This document shows positions 7,799-14,167 of a DNA stretch of 18,096 nt, one piece after another. Under the pieces are notes generated by a model. That model saw nothing but the letters and a program-made list of their open reading frames with translations, ran no database searches and was not told the DNA's origin. The position numbers were made by a program, and so were the translations under genes. Source of the stretch: Aquificaceae bacterium (GTDB lineage: Bacteria; Aquificota; Aquificia; Aquificales; Aquificaceae); contig WFYH01000154.1 in NCBI GenBank assembly GCA_015490215.1, positions 1-18,096 on the forward strand, given 5' to 3'. Position 1 is the stretch's first letter. Every line of letters starts with the position of its first letter.

Positions 7799-8105
7799 GC
7801 CTGCTCACCATAGTATCCGAGACGAAGACCACACCCGAGTGTTTGTTGAAAAAGGGTGTGAGTCCTTCAAGAACCGCCTTTGCCTTCTCTTCGGGCATGA
7901 CGGATATAACCATGGCAAGCGTGTCCTCTTCGTTAAAAAGGAGGTGCCCTTCGTGAAAGCCGTGGCTTCCCTTTCCCGACAGGTTGTGAACTATCGTGTA
8001 TCCGCTTATACCCGCCTTCTCAAGAAGGTCTAGGACGAACTCAAGGTCTTCACCCCTAACTATGATCTCTACCTTTTTCATAGGGTAAAGGTTTAGATCA
8101 CGCAT
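7779..8105 (-). CDS. PII-like regulator associated with DabA
   Basis: The 108-residue protein has the PII/CutA-like ferredoxin fold pattern: KKVEIIVRGEDLEFVLDLL (strand-helix), then GISGYTIVHNLSGKGSHG leading into a T-loop, and a C-terminal GVVFVSDT strand. PII-like proteins beside DabA genes (the CPII group) are proposed sensors of bicarbonate and adenine nucleotides that control inorganic carbon uptake, so this is a likely regulator of the neighbouring DabA. The T-loop region is rich in histidine (40, 48, 51, 54), and there is no cysteine, hence no redox disulfide. The start at 8105 is supported by GGAGGT five bases upstream; a later Met9 would give the shorter N-terminus usual for PII proteins. 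It overlaps the dabA end by 8 bases and the glycosylase start by 20. Confidence 0.85.
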   Translation of the reverse strand: MRDLNLYPMKKVEIIVRGEDLEFVLDLLEKAGISGYTIVHNLSGKGSHGFHEGHLLFNEEDTLAMVISVMPEEKAKAVLEGLTPFFNKHSGVVFVSDTMVSRLEKFKG

Positions 8106-11100
8106 CGTTCACCTCCAGTGCTTGCCAACGACCCGATATATATCGGTAGGTTTTGCGCTCCTCGGGGTCAAGGACGACCATGTTTATCCAGCCGTTGGTA
8201 AGAAGCATCCTGATGTGGTAAACCTTCTTTACTACCTTATCCACCATCTCCAAAGGTGCCTCCACCACAGCTATGAGCCTTACGGGTGCGTGGTGGGGTT
8301 TGCCCTTTTCCATTACAGTCTGCAGGGGCAATCCCGTTCTCAGATCGCTGAGGTTTCCCGTCATAACTCCTATCCTACCGGCCACGTTGTGGTAAACCTT
8401 GCTACCGCTACCGTAGACCTCGTTATCGGTGGTAGAAAAGTAATGTTCCATATTTATCCACTGCCCAACCACGAGGGGACCCGAGAAGATGTTTTCAAGG
8501 AAAAAGCCCTTTGGATCCTTCCTGTAATCGTATGAGTGGAGAAATACTCTCCCGCCGAGATCTAGCCCTTCCGTAAGATCTCTACGTCCTATTATGAAGG
8601 CGTAGTTGCCCGAGAGACCCCATTCAGGTCTCACCTGAGACCAATCATGGGCATTGTCCTCAACGTCTGAAGTTTTGGGAAGTTCGTCAGCCCTTTCGGT
8701 AGCGGTGAGAACCTTTGCCCGCCTGAGAGCTTCTCTAATCTCATCAATGAGGGGTGTGAGCTGAGGTGGGAGCATGTCAAAGTCATATAGGGTAACCTCG
8801 TCGGTGGTGGTGTTGTGAAGTCCGGGGACGAAGAAGGTATCCTCTGGAATGTTTATGGAAAACCTCTCTTTCAAAATCCTCCTTACCTGCGGGTCGTTTG
8901 CCATAAGACAGAAAACACGGGCGTTGTGCATGCCTGCGGCACCACCACACGCACCGCAGTCAAGGGCGGACTCGTAGGGGTTGTTCTCAGATTTACTCCC
9001 GTGCCCTAAGACAAGGATGACCCTTGCGAAGTTTTCCGTAAGCCCGATGGACCTAAGAGCGTTGGCTATAAGTAGTGCCTGTTCTTCCTTGGAAAAGCCC
9101 ACGTGCTTTAGCTTCTCCTTCATCAGATCCGACAAGCCCCTGTCAAGCCCGTGGTCCCTCTGAATTTTCTCCTTTACCTTCCGTGCGGTTCCCCCATCGG
9201 GGAGAATATCCTCAAGATCCGGGAGTATATCCTCACCCTTCATAAGTTTGTAAGCCAAAGAATCCACCTTACCGGGGTCGGGAGGTCTACCGAGCTCGGA
9301 AGCGAGAATGCCCGTCAGCTTTTCTTTGAAGATTGACCTTACTATGCGCTCTATTTCGTCAGGCTTGAGCTTGTCTATTAGTATGCGTGTCCTTACCCGC
9401 TGTCCGAAGAGTCTGTCTTTGGCTTTCCCATAGAAAGAGGGAGCAAAGGTTCTTCCTATGAAGTCAAAGCCGAAGAGAAAACCAATAGCTTCAACGGTTA
9501 TGTAGGGTGTAAGGATGTTTTGTTTGAGGTCGTGGAGGATCTCTTCAAAGAGGCTTTCCTTTTCGGTGGTTTCCCTGCCCTCCGAGGGTAGCTCAAGGAC
9601 TACGTTCCTCGGTCTTATGAGCACGGGGCACAGGAATTCTTCGTGCCCCTTTTCAAGCTCCACGAAAGCCATAGGAACTCCAAAGAACCCCGCCACACCA
9701 AAGGTTTCGTATCCAGCCACCTTTTCAAGGTTCCTTCTGAAGCGTTCCGAACGCACGTCTATACAAAAGAGCGCTTGAACTTCTGGCCTTTTCCCTTCGG
9801 ATGTTTTGACCTTCAGGGAAGACACCAAGCGTCCGATCAGCGTATCCTCCATAGCCTTGAGCCATATCTTTCCTTCTTCCTCTTTGAAGGTTTTCCACAC
9901 CCCTATAAGCTCCTTCAAGACCTCGGGGTTTACAGAACCGATGTGTATTCCCCTTCTGGAAAGCCACTTGCTCAGGAACGTCCAAAAGACCGCCGCCCTG
10001 AATTTCGCCTTCTCTTCAAGGTATTCTCCCAAAAAGGGAAGTGGATCCGATATATTTTCCCTGAGCTTTTCCGCCAACATGGGCGGGGCATTGCCCGAAA
10101 AGTATTCGTATCTCAGGTAAGCCCTTTCGGTGGCGCTCTCTAGATATCCCCTTATACCTTCGTAGGTGGGTTCAAAGCAGACCTTTCTGGCTCTGGAACT
10201 CAAAACAGCCTTTGTAACAAGGAGCCTGATAGCTGCATAATCGACTACGTCCGCCGGATACTTCTTTTGCCAGTAGTAGTCCCTGTTTTGGGATCTCCAG
10301 CGGATGAAGCCAACTATCCCTTTAAGGCGGGCTAAGTCAACGGTTATGTAGTCACTCCAAAGGTCCTGAGGGACTTTCAGATCCCTGAGGACGTATTCTA
10401 TGGCTTCCTCAGGGGAATCAAACCTCTGGACAAACCTCCAGAACTTTATACCTACTTTAAGTATGAACCTAAGATTGTGTCTGACAAGCTCCTTCCAAGC
10501 CCTGAAAAGCCCCAGCTCCCTTTTAGGCATTCCCACGGAAGCCTGCCCTTCGTCCAAGAAGCTGATGGCGTTTCTGACGGTAAGCTCGTCCACCACGGTG
10601 GCTGTTTCCAGTCCCGTAAGGAGATCCACGGCCTCGGGCAGAGTTATCCTCTTCCCTATTGATTTTCTAAACTCCTCAGCCCACGAAGAGGGATCCTCTC
10701 TGAAAAAATCTACAAGTTTGGAAGCCTCCTTCAAATCCGCTTCCCTGTAAAGCCTATCCTCTGGTTCAAGAACGGGTTCGCACGTCATCAGGTCGTAGAG
10801 GAGATCTTCAAGGTCAAGACCCTCAACCTTAAGCTTTCTTTCCCTTATGAACTCCCTTAGCCTCCTTTTGAGGACGTTCTCGTCAATGTATCCTTTTTTC
10901 ATAAGGTATTGATAGCCTTCCCTGTTCAGAAAACCCCTGCCCCTGAATATCCTCTCCCCCTCTTTTACCGCCTCAAAGAAGTCTAAGTGCTCCAGCTCAT
11001 GGAGGGGGTTGTGGTGAACAAAGGTCCTCATGGGCCAGAAAAAGGGTATGGGTTCCGCACTTACCTTAACAAGGGACCTTATCCACAGTTTTCTTCCCAG

Positions 11101-11106
11101 CTCCAT
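8098..11106 (-). CDS. dabA: DabA (UPF0753/DUF2309), inorganic carbon transport subunit
   Basis: The 1002-residue protein is the cytoplasmic, beta-carbonic-anhydrase-like subunit of the DAB (DabA-DabB) inorganic carbon accumulation complex, thought to hydrate CO2 to bicarbonate vectorially using the membrane cation gradient. The zinc site can be read directly: CIDVRSE with Cys448 and Asp450, His702 in LGHGS, and Cys717 in LDCGACGG; the 15-residue spacing of the last two equals that of the characterised Halothiobacillus DabA. The N-terminal block FFWPMRTFVHHNPLHELE (about 22-39) is typical of the family. Length corresponds to the longer family members. No DabB-type (NuoL-like) membrane partner is adjacent. 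The start at 11106 has no clear Shine-Dalgarno. The PII-like gene overlaps its end, implying co-regulation. Confidence 0.93.
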   Translation of the reverse strand: MELGRKLWIRSLVKVSAEPIPFFWPMRTFVHHNPLHELEHLDFFEAVKEGERIFRGRGFLNREGYQYLMKKGYIDENVLKRRLREFIRERKLKVEGLDLEDLLYDLMTCEPVLEPEDRLYREADLKEASKLVDFFREDPSSWAEEFRKSIGKRITLPEAVDLLTGLETATVVDELTVRNAISFLDEGQASVGMPKRELGLFRAWKELVRHNLRFILKVGIKFWRFVQRFDSPEEAIEYVLRDLKVPQDLWSDYITVDLARLKGIVGFIRWRSQNRDYYWQKKYPADVVDYAAIRLLVTKAVLSSRARKVCFEPTYEGIRGYLESATERAYLRYEYFSGNAPPMLAEKLRENISDPLPFLGEYLEEKAKFRAAVFWTFLSKWLSRRGIHIGSVNPEVLKELIGVWKTFKEEEGKIWLKAMEDTLIGRLVSSLKVKTSEGKRPEVQALFCIDVRSERFRRNLEKVAGYETFGVAGFFGVPMAFVELEKGHEEFLCPVLIRPRNVVLELPSEGRETTEKESLFEEILHDLKQNILTPYITVEAIGFLFGFDFIGRTFAPSFYGKAKDRLFGQRVRTRILIDKLKPDEIERIVRSIFKEKLTGILASELGRPPDPGKVDSLAYKLMKGEDILPDLEDILPDGGTARKVKEKIQRDHGLDRGLSDLMKEKLKHVGFSKEEQALLIANALRSIGLTENFARVILVLGHGSKSENNPYESALDCGACGGAAGMHNARVFCLMANDPQVRRILKERFSINIPEDTFFVPGLHNTTTDEVTLYDFDMLPPQLTPLIDEIREALRRAKVLTATERADELPKTSDVEDNAHDWSQVRPEWGLSGNYAFIIGRRDLTEGLDLGGRVFLHSYDYRKDPKGFFLENIFSGPLVVGQWINMEHYFSTTDNEVYGSGSKVYHNVAGRIGVMTGNLSDLRTGLPLQTVMEKGKPHHAPVRLIAVVEAPLEMVDKVVKKVYHIRMLLTNGWINMVVLDPEERKTYRYISGRWQALEVNDA
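8111..8116 (-). promoter_or_regulatory. Ribosome-binding site deciding the start of the PII-like gene
   Basis: GGAGGT on the minus strand lies within the last codons of dabA, five bases before the ATG at 8105. It favours this start over the internal Met9 codon. Confidence 0.7.
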
Positions 11107-11118
11107 GGCACGCAGGAT

Positions 11119-11147
11119 AAACTACCACCGTCGGAGGAATTTATCAA
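11119..11147 (-). promoter_or_regulatory. Candidate weak promoter in front of dabA
   Basis: In the 56-base gap between the outer-membrane protein gene and dabA, the minus strand has TTGATA (11142-11147) and, after exactly 17 bases, TAGTTT (11119-11124). The -35-like box is good and the -10-like box poor. Transcription would begin only about six bases before the dabA ATG, giving a near-leaderless mRNA, which would fit the missing Shine-Dalgarno. No terminator is seen in the gap, so read-through from the envelope operon is also possible. Confidence 0.25.
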
Positions 11148-11162
11148 GCTGTGGACTAGAGT

Positions 11163-11933
11163 TTAAAAGGATACACCCACCGTAGCGTAAAGGCTCTTTA
11201 CCTTTATGTCGGCGTATATGTCGTTTACATCTTCCAGCTTAAGGTTTTCATACCTGTAGCCGACACCCAAGAAAACTACCGGAAAGGGACTCACCCTCGC
11301 TTCCAAGATATAGTCGTAGTATCTGTTTGAAGAGTAGCTTATGTATCGCAGTTCTCCCAATAGGGAGACGAAAGGTGTCTTCACACCCAAGCCCAGATAA
11401 CCCATAGGTACGGGAACGGTGGCATCCTTTGAAACCGTCTCCGTTGTGGTAGTGCTTCCAACGATCGCCTGACCCGTGACGGTTCCCTCAAAGTTTATTA
11501 CTCTGACATTTATGCCTATCTCTGGATCAACTGAAAGGGTTCCGAGGGTTCCCAAGGAGGTAACCCAACCGATAGGAATGTTGTAGTAAAGACCAATGTC
11601 GTATCTGTCAAGCTTTACGTTCGTGTCTATACTTCCGCTGAACTGCACATCCCCGTAGCGGACATTTGTGGTTCTCGTTCCCGAAAACTCCATGGGCATG
11701 TATTGGAGGTAAAGGTTGGGAACTATGGGGATTTCCAACTTCAGCCTTGCGAAGGGTTTGGATTCTTTATCCAAACCGAAGGTGTCTTCCAGATCCGCTC
11801 TGTCACCTTTATACTGTAGGTATCCTGAAGGATCATGGCTGGCGTACCCCACCGACGCTTCCACGTTTATTAGCGGTAGGGAAAAGGCGGTGGTTCCTAA
11901 AAGAAGTGTCAGAGCCAAGACCTTACCCTTCAT
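11163..11933 (-). CDS. Outer-membrane beta-barrel protein (TIGR04219-like)
   Basis: The 256-residue protein has an N-terminal signal peptide (MKGK, hydrophobic core, TAFS then LPLINVEAS) and alternating hydrophobic/polar strands rich in Tyr, Val and Gly (for example RYDIGLYYNIPIGW and PVVFLGVGYRYENL). It ends in a C-terminal phenylalanine (ATVGVSF), the usual recognition signal for insertion by the BAM complex. Size and strand pattern suggest a barrel of about eight to ten strands. It resembles the TIGR04219 outer-membrane group, which has no assigned function; this family call is from memory. The ATG at 11933 has a strong AAGGAGGT site and follows the lytic transglycosylase gene by 12 bases. 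Its place in the lipoprotein and transglycosylase operon fits an envelope role. Confidence 0.85.
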   Translation of the reverse strand: MKGKVLALTLLLGTTAFSLPLINVEASVGYASHDPSGYLQYKGDRADLEDTFGLDKESKPFARLKLEIPIVPNLYLQYMPMEFSGTRTTNVRYGDVQFSGSIDTNVKLDRYDIGLYYNIPIGWVTSLGTLGTLSVDPEIGINVRVINFEGTVTGQAIVGSTTTTETVSKDATVPVPMGYLGLGVKTPFVSLLGELRYISYSSNRYYDYILEARVSPFPVVFLGVGYRYENLKLEDVNDIYADIKVKSLYATVGVSF

Positions 11934-11945
11934 AACCGGACCTCC

Positions 11946-13118
11946 TTACAAATTCCTATACAGGGCTATACGGGAGGAAACCTTCTTCAGATACTCCCTC
12001 GTCTCCCTGTAGGGTAATCTCCTTATAAGGGTATTGTAAACTTCCCTCGGTGTTAGGCTATTTATTATCCTGATGGCTTTTTTGAGCTTGGTAGTTCCAG
12101 TAAAGGCACGGGCGACGTTTCCCGGGCCAGTGTTATACGCCGCTATGGCACAGTAAAGCCGGCTTTCGGGATCCCTTACGCCTTTAAAGTATTTATAGTA
12201 AAGGAGGTAGAAGTAAGCGGTTCCCACCTGTATGTTGTTCTTGGCGTTGTAAAGATAGGAAGGTGAAAGTAAAACTGGTCTTCCGAATAGGAGCTTTGAG
12301 GCGTCCCTTCCTGCGGTCTTTGGAACTATCTGCATGAGTCCGTAAGCGGGAACGGGGGAGGTTGCCAACGGGTTAAAGTAGCTCTCCGTGTGGATTATGG
12401 CAAAGACAAGGGCGGGGGAGAGCTTCCACCTTTGTGACTCCCTTTCCACGTAGGGTTTATACTGCCTTGCCTTGCGCAGAACGCTCTTGGGAGGGACCTT
12501 TACCTCAAAGACGGTTGCCCTTTTCCCGTTTTTCAGCCTCTTTGTGTATAGCCTTCCCTTTCTGAGAAGCTTCTCAACCCCTTCCTTGAGGTGAGCCTTA
12601 TCTACCCTGCTGCGACCGAAGAGTATCGGGGCAAGGACAGGTTCCCTGTCTACCGAGGCGCTCTTTACATGCTTGAGCCTTTTGACCCTCTTATCTATTC
12701 TGGAAAGGAGCTTATCCCTCCTGAAGGCGGTCCTTTTATCCTGAGAAACAAAGTCCTCAAGGATACCCTTTATACGGGAGCGGTTTGCCTTTCCTATAAC
12801 CTCAACCCTGAGAACGCCCTTTTCAAAGTCAAAGACCTTCTTCACCTTAAAGTTCTCATCGTATTGGACCCACTTCTTGCGGGTTGTGCCCTCGTAGGTG
12901 CCCCAATACCTAAGAACTTCCCTTTTATACCTTTCAAACTCCTCCCGAACGATCCTTTTGTATTCTTCAAACTCTCTGTTTACTTCCCTGAGATACGCTT
13001 CAAAGTCCCTCTGTTCTTGCTTGTAGCCCCCAAGTTCTTCCCTCAGGAAGTCCTCAAAGCTTTCTTGGGCAAAGGAAAGTCCTAAAAGAAGACAAAGGGA
13101 GAGGATGAGCCTTTTCAT
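11946..13118 (-). CDS. Lytic murein transglycosylase, MltC-type, soluble form
   Basis: The 390-residue enzyme should cleave peptidoglycan between MurNAc and GlcNAc to give 1,6-anhydro ends. A signal peptide (residues 1-17, LLGLSFA then QES) has no lipobox, so unlike E. coli MltC it is predicted to be periplasmic and soluble. Residues 20-70 are a charged coiled-coil-like helix with Phe/Tyr repeats, and about 70-210 match the MltC N-terminal (DUF3393) domain (KKWVQYDENF, FDFEKGVLRVE). The Slt catalytic domain is about 222-390: catalytic Glu245 in IIHTESYFNP, AYGLMQIVP (258-266), and AIAAYNTGPGNV (324-335). The start overlaps the preceding lipoprotein gene by four bases (ATGA), indicating coupling. 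Cell-wall turnover together with the two LPP20-like lipoproteins is inferred. Confidence 0.9.
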   Translation of the reverse strand: MKRLILSLCLLLGLSFAQESFEDFLREELGGYKQEQRDFEAYLREVNREFEEYKRIVREEFERYKREVLRYWGTYEGTTRKKWVQYDENFKVKKVFDFEKGVLRVEVIGKANRSRIKGILEDFVSQDKRTAFRRDKLLSRIDKRVKRLKHVKSASVDREPVLAPILFGRSRVDKAHLKEGVEKLLRKGRLYTKRLKNGKRATVFEVKVPPKSVLRKARQYKPYVERESQRWKLSPALVFAIIHTESYFNPLATSPVPAYGLMQIVPKTAGRDASKLLFGRPVLLSPSYLYNAKNNIQVGTAYFYLLYYKYFKGVRDPESRLYCAIAAYNTGPGNVARAFTGTTKLKKAIRIINSLTPREVYNTLIRRLPYRETREYLKKVSSRIALYRNL

Positions 13119-13504
13119 TTCTCTTCACACATGAGTACGTAAAACTGCCTCGTGTTTTTGTCGTAGTAGGTTTCCTTTACCCTCGCCCTTATTGTCTCTC
13201 CCTCGGTGGTTTGGACGCTGTAAACGCTGAGGGCAGACACCGACCCTCCTTCAGAGGTTCCCTGCATAAACTTTTCCACCTGAACGTTTACCGTAACACC
13301 CTTCTGGCGGGCTATCTCGTCAATCGCCCTTGCGATGGCGGTCGCCCTCTGGTAAGCCCATCCTCTCATGTGAACCCCTGCACTCCCCACTCCGCAAACC
13401 TGACCCCTTTTCGCTTTAAAGTGGTAAACCCAATCCGGCGGACCGGATTTGGGAGCGCAGGAGAAAAGAAAGACCCCCGCCGCAAGCAGAAGAGACCTTA
13501 CCAT
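13115..13504 (-). CDS. LPP20-like lipoprotein, second of tandem pair
   Basis: The 129-residue product has a lipoprotein signal (MVRSLLLAAGVFLFSC, acylated Cys16; the lipobox LFSC has an unusual Phe). The mature part begins PDWVYHF and continues through CGVGSAG, an alanine-rich helix (AYQRATAIARAIDEIARQKG) and EKFMQGTSEGG, the same order as its upstream neighbour, identifying it as a smaller paralog of the LPP20 type. Two non-lipobox cysteines (37 and 126) could form a disulfide. It starts at 13504, sharing one base with the preceding stop (TAATG), and ends in an ATGA overlap with the transglycosylase gene. LPP20 proteins are outer-membrane or surface lipoproteins with no defined reaction; in Aquificales I know of no specific function. 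Confidence 0.82.
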   Translation of the reverse strand: MVRSLLLAAGVFLFSCAPKSGPPDWVYHFKAKRGQVCGVGSAGVHMRGWAYQRATAIARAIDEIARQKGVTVNVQVEKFMQGTSEGGSVSALSVYSVQTTEGETIRARVKETYYDKNTRQFYVLMCEEK

Positions 13505-14088
13505 TACTGACCCATTTTAAACTCTTTTTCTATTTCCTTTTCAAGTTCTTCGTGAGCCTTCTTTGCCTGATACATCTGCCAGAGCGCCCTTTCGTTCTTG
13601 AGGCTGGTCTCTACCTGAGTCTTAATAAAGTCCTTTACCATTTTGGGATCAACTCCCACCAGAACAAACAGCTCACCGCAGGGAGACCTCCACATAGCTA
13701 CCTGCTTTGACCCCCTTATGGTCTGGTAAGCTACCTGTTTAGAAACCTGAACTGAAACCCTATCAACGGTTTCTGCATCTCCAACACCTGTAACTTGCAT
13801 GAAGTTTTTGACCATGTTCTTTACTCTAACCTCTATCATACGTGCGAGTTCGTCTCTTGCGTTGGCAAGGGCTTCCGTCCTTGCAAACTGAAATCCAGCC
13901 TTACCTATTTTTGCGGAACCGACCGCAGCTATGGTTGATCCCTCAACTTGGGGGTTCAGAACCCAGTCGGGAGCACCCTTGAGGCAGGGGTCTCCTTCAA
14001 AACCCGTTTTGGTTTCCTTTGATCCACAGGAAGCCAAAAAGGCTATGCTTGCAAGTCCCGCAAGGGAAAAGGCAACCACCTTCTTCAT
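13504..14088 (-). CDS. LPP20-family lipoprotein, first of tandem pair
   Basis: The 194-residue product has a signal with lipobox LASC (Cys21). The mature domain runs GAPDWVLNP, AAVGSAKIG, a long amphipathic helix (FQFARTEALANARDELARMI) and KNFMQVTGVGD, a strand block with MWRSPCGELFVLVGVDP, and a C-terminal charged helix (about 155-194) that may form a coiled coil. This is the LPP20 pattern of Helicobacter and relatives, where the protein is an envelope antigen. The ATG at 14088 follows a strong AGGAGG site (14097-14102). It is the first gene of the four-gene envelope operon and carries a C-terminal helical extension that its paralog lacks. Molecular function unknown. Confidence 0.88.
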   Translation of the reverse strand: MKKVVAFSLAGLASIAFLASCGSKETKTGFEGDPCLKGAPDWVLNPQVEGSTIAAVGSAKIGKAGFQFARTEALANARDELARMIEVRVKNMVKNFMQVTGVGDAETVDRVSVQVSKQVAYQTIRGSKQVAMWRSPCGELFVLVGVDPKMVKDFIKTQVETSLKNERALWQMYQAKKAHEELEKEIEKEFKMGQ

Positions 14089-14123
14089 GTTTCCACCCTC
14101 CTTTTTTGAGAGATGTTAGATTT

Positions 14124-14129
14124 ATTATA
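14124..14129 (-). promoter_or_regulatory. Candidate -10 box (TATAAT) for the LPP20/transglycosylase operon
   Basis: A perfect TATAAT on the minus strand lies 35 bases before the ATG at 14088 and would give a leader of about 29 bases that includes the AGGAGG ribosome-binding site. No good -35 hexamer is present at 16-18 bases. The box lies in the 79-base gap after dnaE, one of the few places in the window where a new transcript could start. Confidence 0.45.
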
Positions 14130-14149
14130 CGCCCATGAAGAAAATTTGC

Positions 14150-14165
14150 GTGTGAAAATTCCCAC
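14150..14165 (-). promoter_or_regulatory. 16-base imperfect palindrome, possible operator
   Basis: The sequence GTGTGAAAATTCCCAC (plus strand) matches its reverse complement at 12 of 16 positions, with half-sites of the form GTG-n-GAA / TTC-n-CAC. It lies two bases after the dnaE stop and is centred about 41 bases upstream of the start point implied by the TATAAT at 14124-14129, where a class II activator would sit. It lacks a U-run and is too weak for a clear terminator. Confidence 0.3.
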
Positions 14166-14167
14166 CT

